From the NCBI RefSeq assembly GCF_000276665.1, contig NW_004955438.1, positions 8,546,002-8,610,001 of the forward strand: 64,000 nt of DNA, written 5' to 3'. The DNA is from Chinchilla lanigera (lineage: Eukaryota > Chordata > Mammalia > Rodentia > Chinchillidae). This document shows positions 13,380-24,179 of this stretch, in pieces (position 1 is the stretch's first letter; the number at the start of each line of letters is the position of its first letter). A program made the position numbers and the translations under genes. The notes beneath the pieces were generated by a model. It saw only the letters and a list, made by a program, of their open reading frames with translations, was not told where the DNA came from and searched no databases.

Positions 13380-16300
13380 TTTGATAGCTTTAAAAGTTGT
13401 TTGTTTCATGAGGATAGCATAGTGGCTTTAGGGAAATCTGGCTTTTAATTCAGAGCTAAATCAAAAATTTTTAGAGGTTCTTTAGCTTTGTCTATAATCA
13501 CAAGTACAAATACGCCTGCCTGCATGAGAATAAAAGCTACTGCAGCCCAGTGGGCCATCCTGCAGCCTTAGTCTTCCAGGGACCTGACACCTACTTGCTG
13601 AGGTCTCACTTTGTCTGTGAACTTGAATATGGAGTTTACACTTAACTCTTTATTACCTTGTCATGTGGAAGTGGACTAGGGAAATGGTGAATAAAATAAC
13701 TCACTTGGGAAAGCTTTAAGGAATAAAGCCTCTGCAAATAGAGGCATTTTAATGCTAATTGCTTGACTTCCTCCTCGCTCTGATGTATGATTCTATTTTA
13801 TATCTGTTGCACTTTAAAAAAATCAAATACTATCCATTAAAAGAATAAGGAAACCCCAATATATAAACATGAAAATACAGTAGAATTCATAGAAATAATA
13901 AATAACTAATTCAAAACCAGAACAATCTGCACCTTTCTAGGTTTTGATATTATACTTGGGATCCACTAGACAGTTCTTTAAAGCAACAAAGAAAATGGGA
14001 AGAATTTTTCCAAAATCATGCTCTGAATGATTTCTTTAGAGAAAAGATTTCCTGGACTTTTGTCATCATACAAAACAAGTTCTTCAGTGTCCCAGAGGGG
14101 GAATTTAATTTCTACTCCTGCACCATTGATAAAGAACAAACATGAAATAGCCATAATCTCCCATACATTCATGCCAAATTAAGTCTTAGTTTATTTACAA
14201 AACACTGTATTGACAGAAACTTTAAAAATGCTCAAAGTGTCGATGAGACACTATCTGTGAGCAACTGTTTCTTTAAAGTTTTTATTATGAAGCTTTACTG
14301 TTAATTTTATTTTTCAAAAATATTCTAAGTGGAGAAAGGGGAAACATTAAAATCAAGTTGTTCCAACTGAGTAGCTATACGAGCTGACTAAATCCAGAAA
14401 ACTCAAGCATTGAAATAATTCAATAATAAAATAAGGTAGAGAAATAAAAGAACCACTGGAAAAATGTTACAGTTATTTCTATTAGTTAAGAAAAGGGAGT
14501 GTGAAAGAAAACTGGACAAGCAATTTGTATTGGTTTTTAAATGGTAGAATGAAAGATAAACTCGGCATCCCCTGGGTTGAGGAAGTTGACTTCCTAGACA
14601 GGTCAAGACTTAGTACCAAGAGATGGTACTTTAAATGTTATATAGCGACTCTTTGCAAGACCTAAGCAGTTCTATACCTTTGAAACTCAGACATGTTTAG
14701 AAGAAAATTACTAGCAAAGCCACATAAGTATAACTCCATGGAGAGGCTTAGGTTTTTCAGAGTAAAATATGTGTCACCCTAAATTATGTCCTGCAAAGCA
14801 CACTAATTATATAAATAATGACAGTTAATTCTTATTTGAGCTTTGAAACAGCTCACTTCAGTAGATCTGTATATATCCACAATGGACAACAGCCTTAGGT
14901 TTATTTTTCTAATTGGACAGGAGGGAAATGAGGCTCAGAACCATGAACCATAGACATAAAATGATGGAGAGTTACAGTTAGATCTTCCAAGTTCAGAGCT
15001 CTTCAAGGCTGCACAAAGCTTGAGTGATGATAAAACTCAGTCTTGAAATCTGTCTCTGCCTTACTCTGAGGGGTATAATTTTATATCCCGTGTATTTCAA
15101 TATACACAGGGACAAAAAAGCATACCATTTTAAATGCAAAATCTTATTTACACACTCAGTTAAAGGTGTTTTCTCAAATTAAAATGTCACTTCTCTCCAT
15201 GAGCATTAAATGTAGATACGGAAAGCTCAGTAACATTTTCTACCATGGCAGGATCTAAGATTGAATAAATCCCCGGGTAGCTCTTTCATCTCTTTTCCAC
15301 TCCTCTTAAAAAGGCGTTTCACTCAGTTATTCCTCCCGGTGTGGTTGGGAGTGTTTGCATCAGATTTTGCCAGCTTCCCTTTGGAACAGAGAGCAACTGC
15401 TTAACAAACGGTTAAGGTTTATGTTGGGAGGAAATCTCCATGGTTTAATGTGCTTTTGTTTCCTGTCAGTACCCTCTGTTTTTGTTCACGCATAATCATC
15501 TTGTAACCTGCACAGAAAGGCAAAGAAACCAAGGCTTGGGGAAATAGATATTCAAGCAATTATGTACATACTGATTTTCCACTGATTTTCTTGGCCTAAG
15601 AGGTTTTCCATGAGACAGGAGATTCCAGGAGCTGAGGCTGCTGCTTGCAGAAGCGTGGCTATTAAAATAATGTCACAAAATACTTTGTAAAATCAATATA
15701 TTGTCAAAAAAGCCTCATCATCACTTGAATGAGGCCTTCTCACTAGAGAAAACCTGTTTCAGGGCACTGAAGTACTTTGCACATACAGAGCTGCATTTCT
15801 GTAATGAGCATATGATTATGTGTCTACTAGATTTGGAAATTTGACAGAATTGGGAGTAGATGTATTCATCAAAAGTTGCTTTATGCTTCCTATAGATGTT
15901 TTATGGGTAAATGGAAGAGGTGTACACATACCAGTTGTTTCAAAGCCAGGAGGGTATGCCTTTCTGTCATAGATTCATGAGTCAAGCTATACTCACAAAA
16001 AGAATGTGATAGATTTGGAATATTTTCTACTCATGACAGAAAAGAAAAACCACCTCTCCAAAATGTACCAGCCATAGATTTCCTTTCAGTGGTCCTCACC
16101 TCAGAGGAAAGGATACATTTCTCTCCACTTGCCAGTGAAGCTTACATACAACACCAGAAGTATGTTTTGAGCATCTAGCAGGTGGAAAGTTGCTGCACTA
16201 GACACTCAGAAACAGCATTCAGAAACTTAGTTAATTCTCTGAAATACCAAGGTTTTGTTGAGACAAATATATGGAGAGTTAATATTATTCTAAAGGAGAA

Positions 16301-17930
16301 TGAAGTGAGCACCATACTAATGGAAAACTACAGCAAAAAGAACTGAAGAAGAAAGGACCTTCCAAATGAATCAACAAGATCTGAAGAATGAATAGGATTG
16401 AGAATTATAAAGCACTGATTAGTTGAAAATGGCTTCAACATAAGTAGACAGAGGAACACTTCCATAAGAAAATATGTGAGGTTTTCAGCTCTGCATAGGA
16501 GGAATTCTCTGGGAGATTATTCCTGAGCGAGTGTCATATTAGTGATGTTTCAGATAACATTTATGCTTATTTTGCTCATTTTAAAAGCATAAAAGTGGAC
16601 TGGGTTTAGTGACTTACTTTCAAAGAACAGAATGTACAAAAGGCAGATAATCCCAAGGTGAGAAACCTGGTACAAAATATCTTAGGTGATGTTAGCATCA
16701 CTAGTGTTACCTGACTGGGTATGCTAAGTAAGATACTACTTTTTCTTTAAAGCCCATACCTGGAGTTTGACCATGAGAAGATATAAGACAAACCCAAACT
16801 GAGAGAAATGTTGCAGCATTACTTTTCAAAACTTGCAGTATCATAAAAAAAAAACAAAGGATACTGACTGTCACAGAACAGAGGAGGTGTGATGACTGAA
16901 GCCATTCGATGGATCCTGAAAGTGAAAAAGCGCATTAATGGAAAAAATATTGAAATACCAAAAAGTCTGCAGCTTTGTTAAGAAAAATGCAGCAATGTTA
17001 GTTTCTTAGTTATGAAAATGTCCCAAGGTAATACAAGATGGTGACTTTAGGGAAGCTGACATTGTTTAGATTGATATAATTTACATAATTGGAAGCCTGA
17101 GACTATGTGATATCATGATAACGTCATTAATCACAACAAGAAGTCAAAGCATTTCACCTCTGCTGATTTAAATGGTACAATGTTATAGGGCTGGTGCAAC
17201 CAGGATGTTCAGTGTCCATTTTATAAATGAAGGAGCAGTGGTTCATAACTGAACTTACCCATCATAATCGTCAGTGCTTTGAGCTGAAAACACTGTCTTC
17301 TAAAGCAGACACCGTGTTCCTTTTACTTTCAGTGTTAGAGAGACAGGCCAATGCAGGTGTGTATGGTAGTAATGAGGCATGATCTAAGAGACACTGGGGG
17401 AGGGTCAAAAGGCCGCAGGGCCTGATTTCAGTTGAAATGAGAACTCCTCTGAGGACTGACACGTTAAGAATAACTAAGGAACTAATCTCTGGTTTTCTTT
17501 TTTAATATCCCAGATTCAATTTTTGTAACTCCTCTGTCCACCTCTCTACCCTGATGTGTTAGTGAGAGTTTCTCAGTAAAAAGAATCTACTGATCAGTTG
17601 TATGAGTCTGCAAAATTATGACACTTTGGAGCCCCCAAACAACGTTTTCTGTTCCTTTAGTTCCTCTCACCCAATCATCAGATTTCTAAACCTGACTCAG
17701 ACGGGCCACGTGGATAAAAAATTCTTTTCAATGATTCTCTTAGTACATTCGGTGTGCGTTTCCCTCATTTTTGCCCTGATTACAGCACCTACACAAATAT
17801 CCTCGAATAGGGCGAACACATGCACAACACGGTTTTCTTATACTTTAAAAACAGCAATGATGGAAGATACAAATTTTAAACATTTGTAACCATTCCCTCC
17901 GCTCTTGTTTAACTCATTCATTTTTCCCCC
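13380..17930. other. Gene-poor upstream sequence
   Basis: No gene is recognised. A segment near 16150-16260 resembles the old mammalian repeat that reads 'gagcatctagcaggtg... ctagacact' (L2- or MIR-related, class uncertain). The block 15290-15600 is free of recognisable repeats and is described separately as a possible regulatory element. Confidence 0.5.
15290..15600. promoter_or_regulatory. Possible conserved non-coding element upstream of the CpG island
   Basis: This stretch has balanced base composition, no simple repeats and no recognisable transposon. It contains dense short motifs of the kind found in enhancers, such as 'aacaaacggttaagg' near 15403, 'ctttgg' near 15380 and 'cgcataatcatctt' near 15489. 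It lies about 4 kb upstream of the first promoter candidate. Conservation is inferred from texture only, not measured. Confidence 0.25.
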
Positions 17931-17933
17931 CAG

Positions 17934-18103
17934 CGGCATCAATCAGAAAGTGAAACCTGGACAGGTTCCGTTTTGCCGTGAAACAGAAATGTGTTCTTGA
18001 AGACGAAATCATTATACTGTCCTCTCAGATCAAGATTTCAAAGGAAGAACCTCGTGTGGACACTGTGGACACTTACACAAGGAAACGGACGCTTAAAAAA
18101 CAG
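17934..18103 (+). other. Candidate non-coding upstream exon (170 bp)
   Basis: A pyrimidine-rich tract ending 'tttttccccccag' at 17933 is followed by 170 bp of unique sequence that ends in 'aaaacag' directly before 'gtagaag' at 18104. Both ends match splice consensus well. All three forward frames contain stop codons inside the block, so if spliced it would be untranslated. It would be an internal exon, which implies a transcription start still further upstream. It lies on the same strand as the two donor sites in the CpG island. It could also be a chance pairing of sites. Confidence 0.35.
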
Positions 18104-18109
18104 GTAGAA

Positions 18110-19240
18110 GAAGATCTGCAGTAAAATGTGGTTTTTCCTTCTGCCGGTGGAGCGCGAGGAGCTATCCCTATGCTTTGCTGCCACCTTGGCAAACTAGAAG
18201 GATTTACAACGGAATTCTTCACAGGAAGGGCAGGGAGCCACTCTCACTGGCTATCCGGGCTGCCAGGGCTCAGAGAGACATCTGAAGTGGCTGTTAAGAT
18301 TATCACTGCCCTGAGTATGTTGCAGAGAGACATTAGAACATCTATCTGGTGGAAAGCACTCGTTTTCTTTCTACAAAAACTGATTTTAGCAAAATCCAAG
18401 TGTCATCCTCTGAATACTTTCTAAAGGCTTCTTCCTTCTTTAGTCCGGAATGGAGACAGTAAGAAGATGATACTCATGCGAGGATCTGAGTTTGCACTCT
18501 GCGAGATGTCCCGGCTCATTCGGGTGTGACGGCGACAGCAGAGGCATTGTAGGGATACTTTTCTCTTTAAATTTCCTTTCCTCCACTTCCAGATGCCTTG
18601 CCCACAACCCCGCTTAATCTCTTGGGAGTCCAGAACATTTAGTCAACGCTGTTTTCTAAATGCAAGGCAGATATATTCTTTACTTTAACCTCTTTGGAAG
18701 GATTTGAGAAATTTTTGCCAGTTAAAATCTCCGCCCTTAAAGCTGACCTGCTTGCTCCGAGTTGGAATTTAGTTGTGTTTTTGCACCGTCATTCTTGTTT
18801 GTGTTCCCGTTTTTGTTGTAGGGATGGCCTCCTTCCCCACCCAGCTTTTCCCTCCTCGTTTCCCATTCACACATTCACCTTCTTCATCTCCTTCTCCTCA
18901 TCTTCCGGATTCTCAGTCCTCCTTATCTGGTTATGTCTTCCTTATTTGAGTGTCATTTGTCTCACTCCTGCCCTGGCTGGGTAGGTGGGAGGCAGCTTTC
19001 CTGGTAGCTTCATTTAAATTTGGCATGAGTGGGTGTTGCACTCCACCATTCGTCTCACACACGCAATACAGTTAAAAGCTAGAGCTGGAATCAGCTAGGA
19101 GTTCCACAATCTTCAAAGCACAGCAAGGAGAGGAAATAATACAAGGAGGGGGGGATAGAGAAGTAAAGGAAAAAAAAAAAAAAAACTTTGCTGGCAACTT
19201 CAATAAACCCGGTAACTGGCGATAGAAAAAAAAAAAAAGA
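18110..19240. other. CpG-poor approach to the promoter, no gene recognised
   Basis: No repeat or gene is recognised. Base composition rises gradually towards the CpG island. A pyrimidine-rich stretch at about 18840-18920 has many short CT runs. The open frames here are short and without domains. Confidence 0.5.
19170..19238. promoter_or_regulatory. Paired poly(dA) tracts at the upstream edge of the CpG island
   Basis: A run of 16 A (19170-19185) and one of 13 A (19226-19238) sit about 40 bp apart, just before GC content jumps. Rigid poly(dA:dT) tracts are known to disfavour nucleosomes, so the pair may help keep the promoter edge open. They could also be SINE tail remnants, though no SINE body is visible next to them. 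Confidence 0.35.
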
Positions 19241-19482
19241 TTCCGAAGAGGGCTGGGTCTGGTCCGGATGAAACGCAAGGGCTGCTTCCCATCCTGGAGT
19301 CTGGCGCTGGGAGCCCGCCCTGGCGTCTTGCCCTGCGAGTGCCCTAGACAGCTACAGGCCCACACTGGGAACGCACGTGAACAAAGCTCTCGCCCCCGGA
19401 GCCGCCTGCGGTTTCCTAGTGGATTCCAGCTTCTCCGGGGAGTGTGGGGCGCACATAGGGTTAAGTTAGTTCCCTCCCTGAT

Positions 19483-19504
19483 AGGAGGGGGAGGAGGGGG
19501 AGGG
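19483..19504 (+). promoter_or_regulatory. G-rich promoter tract
   Basis: Runs of five, five and four G separated by 'agga'/'a' spacers just upstream of the first exon candidate. This suits Sp/KLF or MAZ-type zinc-finger binding and could fold as a G-quadruplex. Confidence 0.4.
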
Positions 19505-19546
19505 GAAAGAGAACATACTGTCTCAGACTGGGTACCTTGTAGTTAG

Positions 19547-19928
19547 TTGTATGTTGGAAACCTGTCGCCTTCGCTTGCGCGTTCGGTATCATCCATCGTC
19601 ACCGCGGAGCAAGGTGCGCTTGGAGATAACATCGGTGCCTGCAATCTCTATCTCCGCTCCGAGGCACTGACTTGGCCCGGCTCGGGGTGCACCTCCCTTA
19701 CCAGCAGCAAGCGTCCAGCAGCGGCGAGGCGGCATCTCCGCCTGGTCCACCAAGCCCGGGGACCAGGGTGGCAGTTCTCAACGATGGGCAGGAGGGACCT
19801 TGGCGGCGACCCCTAAAACAATACCATGCCCCGGGAGCCCCACTGCTGCCGAGCCAGCTTCTTCCCTTTTCACCTCCCCGACCCTGTCGGATTCGGATGA
19901 GCCCATTGCGAGGAGACGCGGCCGCCAG
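19547..19928 (+). other. Candidate alternative first exon A (5'UTR)
   Basis: A GC-rich stretch ends 'gccgccag' followed by 'gtaaagg' at 19929, a near-perfect donor. The start is unknown; 19547 is only a guess just downstream of the G-rich tract. Several ATGs occur. A frame from 19672 runs to a stop that spans the donor, so after splicing it would stay open into the next exon. None of the possible peptides resembles a signal peptide or known domain, so I treat the exon as untranslated. A - strand donor-like site near 19700 weakens strand certainty slightly. Confidence 0.5.
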
Positions 19929-20628
19929 GTAAAGGACTGCGGTGCCGGGGGAAGTTTCCAGCAACCGCTCTAAGTGCCAGTACGTGGGCACCACGCCGCC
20001 TCTTTGGGGGAGTCTGGACTGGTGGGGGGTGGTTACCAGGGCGGGGGGTTCTGGGCTTTGTCTCTGAACCCCAGAGGAGAATAGGCTTCTTAGAGGCACC
20101 CTGATTTCGGGGACGTCTATTTGCAGGTCGAACGCACCTTCTCTAAGGAGTTTTGTAACTGAGCTCTGGGTTGTACGGAAAACCCGCTTGCCTGCTCCTC
20201 GCATCGATCCTAATTGGGCGTTTCTAGAACCCCTAGGCTTGTGGGAGTCTAGCGGCTCATTTTCCCAGAATAAATCTCTGAACTTGCAAGAGTAACAACC
20301 GCCCTTCCTCATCTGCTTTTAATGCCACCAGCGTTATCAAGTGGTTATATCTAAAGCCACCAGCCCGCCCCCTGCCCGCAATCCTGGATAGATTAGCGGC
20401 TAAGAAGATGCAGTGGACGCTAATTCGTTTTCTTTGAGTTGGGGGAGGGTGGTTCTTTTTCCAAAACCAAGTTCCTCAACCCCGCTGGTCCTCCGGGGGC
20501 TGGCGGTCTCAAAGCTGGGGCCCTCACGCCTTCCCAGGCTGAGGAAGGGGGCGGAGAAGGCGCGCTGAGGTCCGGAGACTGAACCTGAATAGCGTGTCCT
20601 ACTCCGCGTGCGTGGGTCGTGGGGGTCC

Positions 20629-20637
20629 GGCGGGAAA
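20629..20637 (+). promoter_or_regulatory. E2F-type site
   Basis: The sequence 'ggcgggaaa' matches the E2F consensus exactly. It lies inside the CpG island between the two promoter candidates. Single matches in GC-rich DNA arise by chance fairly often. Confidence 0.3.
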
Positions 20638-21240
20638 CACCCCCCCCCAACCAGAGCCCAACGCGGGGACCGGGAGACGCCCAGAGGGGTTACAGTAAGG
20701 CCTTGCCAGCTGCCACCGAGTCCCAGCTGGGGCTCTCGGCCTCCCAGAAGGATCCTTCCGCCCCGCTGGCCAGTCTAGCTCGCCCTAGCGCTCGGCGCCG
20801 GCGTGGTCACTTCTTTTACAATCAGATCCGAGATCAAGGTGTCAAGTTGAGAACCAGGCACTAGCCAGGGAAAAGAAACCACTACGGGAGAGGGTAGTGG
20901 GGCGGGTTAGACCAACACTGGACTCCTGCAAAACTCGGGGGGCAAACGAGGCTGCAGCCGGCAGCGTTGGCTGGTGGAGGCCGAGGCCACCGCTGCTGTC
21001 ACCGTGGGCGCTTTGCTCTTGGAACCCCCCAGCAAGATGGCACTCACTGTCTGCTCCCTTCCTGTTAGCGCCCTCATCCGTGCGCCCTCCTCCCCTGGGG
21101 ACGTATCTTCACCCTGAGTTTGGGAGGTGACAGGCTATGCATATGCAAGCCAACGCGTTTTACAGTCACCGTTGCATAATGCCTTGCAAACCTCGCCGGG
21201 CGCTCAAGAGTTCGAGCAGTGTGGTGAATCTGAGTGTGTG

Positions 21241-21246
21241 CACGTG
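21241..21246. promoter_or_regulatory. CACGTG E-box
   Basis: A palindromic E-box within a 'gtgtgtgcacgtgtgag' context in the CpG island. It is the type of site bound by USF/MYC-family factors. Function is not shown. Confidence 0.3.
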
Positions 21247-21445
21247 TGAGCGCGTGTGTCAGCGCGCGTCTCGTGGATCCGTGCGTGGTTTGAGAGACGC
21301 ATCGGGCGTTTCTCCAGGTCGTTTTGAATTGACGTAGGCGCTCGAGTACATGAAAGTGCTGGAGACGACAGGGATGCGCAGGAAATAAAAACAATCGGGG
21401 AAGTGGTGCCAAGTGACTCAAGCTTTGAACCGAGGACCCGGAGTG

Positions 21446-21466
21446 CGGTCGCGCCAGAGGGCGTCC
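21446..21466 (+). promoter_or_regulatory. CTCF-like core motif
   Basis: The segment 'gcgccagagggcgtc' carries the 'agrkggc' core of the CTCF motif, with only a partial match on the 5' side. Its place between the two promoter candidates would suit a boundary role, but the match is incomplete. Confidence 0.25.
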
Positions 21467-23003
21467 GGAAATCGTCCTTAGCCTGTCGCAGGCACCGCCC
21501 CAACCTGACTCTTTACCCAGAAAGCGGTCCCGAGGGTGTTGATCCTGGGCTGCTTTCAAACTTGCGGGTTGCGTGGCCACATGGAAAGCGCGTCTCGGCA
21601 CAGCCTAGTGCTTGACGCGGGCTCTTTCTCCCTCTTCTGCTCAGATTCAGCCTCTCTCCGGACTTGTTAAAACACGACAGCGACTTACTGGAGGTTGGGC
21701 GCGCAGCGAGGAAACGGGTGAAAACCAGGCTCTGCCCCCAAGAAAGAGCCCTTCCCCAGGTTTCCTTAGATTACTCTTTAACCTTTGCAGGGAGATTGCG
21801 CAGCAGAAACGCTGGGCTTCTTTAGCTGTCCAGCCGGTTTCCTAAATCTTTAGAACAGAATGTTTGATTGTCCATTGCAACCTACAGGGACGTAGAACTA
21901 CGCTCTCTGCAAGCAGTAGAGTAGCCAGGGTGGTGGGAGAAAGTGGCGATGTTCAAAATTATCGCGTCAAACTCTGGGTTATATGCCTGATTAAAGTTTC
22001 TTTAAGAAATAGGTCTGGGACGAAGGAATCTCCGAGGGCGGAGGGGGTGGGCCATCTCATCAAGGTTGTCTGCTTTTGAAATAACGCCATTTTGGTTGAA
22101 GCCTTGCTATATTTTTAACCCTTAATCTCACATTTCGATCATTGCTCAGAGTCTAAGTAATTGATCCTCCCGCCTGGAAGTACAGCCTTAAACAGACGCG
22201 GGGGAAATAGCCTTTCATGGTTCAGATGCTGGCGTTCTCCCTCAGCGCGGGGGCAGGGCGGGCCTGTGCGGCGGGCAGGCGGAGAGAGGCGGCCCCCGCC
22301 GGGTCAAGGGGGCCCCACAGGGGTGGCTCCGAGCTCTGCGATCCTCTCCTGGGCGCACAGGGTTAAAAGCCCAGTCTGACTTTGCCTCTAGGAAAGCTGA
22401 GGGCTGAAGCCGCTCCTCCCAAGCATTCTTTAAACCAGAAAAGTGGGAGGGACTCCGCGAGGGAGGGCGAGGAGGAAGGAGGGAGCGAGGCCGGGAGAGA
22501 AAGGAGGCTCAAGGAGAGCCGCGCGCCAGAGCGCGGGGGACGAGGGGAGAGGAGGAGCGCGGGAGCCGCGGAGGCGAACCCGCGAATTCATTACTGTAAA
22601 CATCTCCTGGGGGTGTCGGGAGGGGCGGGGGCGGGGACCCCAGCGCCTACATTAGCCTGGCCGCGCCGTGTTGAGGCAGCAGTGGGCTTGGAGCAGCCTC
22701 AGGACCGGCGCCGGGAGGGCGCAGGGCTCGGAGCCGCCCAGCGCCCCCAGGCTCCGCGGGGTCCGCGCGCGGAGTGCGAGCAGAGCCCGCCGCGCTCTCC
22801 TGCGCCCCGGGCCCTCAGTCGCTGGGAGTGCAGGCGCCGCCCGCCGAGGGCCGCTCTCTGCCGCCTGCCCCGCTCGCCCTACTTCTTTCGGTCCGGAGAG
22901 GGGGAGGCGGAGGAAGCGCGCAGGCTGGGGCAGCGGCGGCCGGAGCCGAGAGAAAGTGGCATGCCGGAGCGCCGGAGGCGGAGGTGGCTGAGCACGGGGG
23001 AAG

Positions 23004-23279
23004 ATGAAGCCGCGGCTCCGTAGGGGACGTAGGCGAGAGCGAGCGAGGCGAGCGGGGCGCCCGGGCGCACACAGGCTTCGGGGAGGCGCGCGCCGCTCGG
23101 AAGCTCCGGCCTCCGCTCCCCCGCGCCCCGCGGCTGCGGGCGACCGGGCTCGGCTCTTGCAGCCGCCGCCGCCGCCCCCGCCACCCGGAGGACAGAGCAA
23201 AAGTTTGGATCTCGGGGAGGGCGCCGCGCCGAGCGGGATTGCCCCCAGCGCTGCAAGGAGACCTCAGCAGCCTTCGCAG
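23004..23279 (+). other. Candidate upstream ORF or N-terminal extension (92 codons, open at donor)
   Basis: An ATG with A at -3 (context 'gggaagatga') opens a frame of exactly 92 codons up to the donor at 23280, so the splice falls between codons. The peptide is arginine-rich at its start ('MKPRLRRGRRRERARRAG') and carries a run of eight prolines near residues 55-62. It has no hydrophobic signal segment or recognised domain. It may be a uORF, a leader fused to the main protein, or a chance frame in GC-rich DNA; I favour the last two equally. Confidence 0.2.
23162..23180 (+). repeat. Short (CCG)n trinucleotide run
   Basis: Five consecutive 'gcc' units, followed by C-rich sequence, in the 5'UTR candidate. 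5'UTR CCG/CGG tracts can vary in length; this one is short. In the frame from 23004 it encodes most of the proline run. Confidence 0.7.
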
Positions 23280-23914
23280 GTAACGCGCGCCCCGAACCTC
23301 CTCCCTGCCTGCCCCTCTGCTGGCCCCCGCTCCCTCCGGGAGCTTCCTTTTCCCCCCAGTGCTCGCCCGGTTTTGGCTGAAAGTAAGAGGGAAGCGAAGT
23401 TCAAGATCCTGAGGATGGGTGCCTGGCGCTGGCAGATCTATGATGACAGGGGGTGCGCTCTGCACCGGATCGCCGGCTGCGCGGGGAGGTGAATCCCTCG
23501 CAGGAGTGGGTGAGAACCCCAGGCCCCAGCTGGTGCCCCATGTTGGAAATTTGGAATGTGAATCCAGGGGCTTGTAGTGTACCGCGACGCGGGGAAACGA
23601 TCGATGGATTTCACTCCCCCCTCCCCATTTAGCTTCTTTTAAAGAAGTGATTTGAGCCTTTTCTCATTTGTCTGCTTCATTTAACTGGTTCAGGATAACA
23701 AATTTGGGAAGGGGCCTGAAAATTGCAAGCAGGGGGAAATATGTATTTTTTTTTCAATTGACATCCAGAATCTCTTTCCATTCACCTTCTGGCGTCATAA
23801 AATAGGAACTTCAAAAGTCACATTTAAATTGAGGGATAAGATGAAACATGTTAGTCCTTGGTGGTAGAAATTTGTAATTTGTAATGATTATCTCGTGTGT
23901 GCCTGCGCGCGTGT

Positions 23915-23915
<1 letters not shown>

Positions 23916-23961
<46 letters not shown>
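23916..23961 (+). repeat. (TG)n microsatellite in the presumed first intron
   Basis: About 23 uninterrupted TG units, preceded by a mixed 'gcgcgcgtgtgg' segment. It starts about 640 bp after the donor at 23280. Alternating purine-pyrimidine tracts like this can adopt Z-DNA under supercoiling, which is plausible behind a promoter. Probably length-polymorphic. Confidence 0.95.
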
Positions 23962-23962
<1 letters not shown>

Positions 23963-24179
23963 GGGGGCAGGAAAGGGTGTTGCAGGGATGCGGATCCTTC
24001 CTCCCCACCGTGGTAGAGATGACCAGCTATGCTTGGGAAGTGAGTGGCCTCCTGTGTACAGTGAGCCCGGAGGCACCAGAGAGAAGACACTCACGTTTTC
24101 CCCACAGCAGCCTTCTTAGGCTGAGAAAATAGCTGCTGTTGGCTCCTGGAGAGAGAAGATTCTAACCCCAACTCCCCGG

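Larger units (their letters stand above)
22600..23279 (+). other. Candidate main first exon B (5'UTR, GC-rich)
   Basis: The densest CpG part of the island ends 'ccttcgcag' followed by 'gtaacg' at 23280, a good donor. The 5' end is not determinable; transcription probably starts somewhere between about 22.4 and 22.8 kb. Long open frames cover it in several phases on both strands, as expected where stops are rare. None shows a signal peptide or known domain, so translation most likely begins in a downstream exon outside or far along the window. Alternative donors are visible at 23489 and 23510. Confidence 0.6.
19240..23600 (+). promoter_or_regulatory. Long CpG island with two promoter candidates
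   Basis: CpG dinucleotides are frequent from about 19.24 kb, less so around 21.8-22.2 kb, and densest at 22.25-23.3 kb; outside they are rare. Mammalian islands this long usually mark promoters of broadly acting or developmental genes. Two strong donor sites on the + strand, at 19929 and 23280, each follow a GC-rich exon-like stretch, which points to alternative first exons about 3.4 kb apart. No TATA box stands out. G-rich runs (19483-19504), an E2F-type site (20629-20637), an E-box (21241-21246) and a CTCF-like core (21446-21466) lie inside. A divergent transcript on the - strand is possible. Confidence 0.85.

Noticed and set aside
19698..20312. A 204-codon open frame on the - strand
   Set aside because: It overlaps first exon candidate A and its donor, has no recognisable domain or signal peptide, and lies in GC-rich DNA where such frames occur by chance.
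22382..23492. Long overlapping open frames (over 160 codons) in several phases on both strands of the CpG island
   Set aside because: They are explained by high GC content and scarcity of stop codons. They are low-complexity (Arg, Pro, Ala, Gly), overlap one another and run across the likely splice donor without a domain.
23811..24132. Open frames rich in His-Thr or Cys-Val across the TG array
   Set aside because: They are only translations of the (TG)n microsatellite at 23916-23961; similar ones occur at 53674 and 60214.
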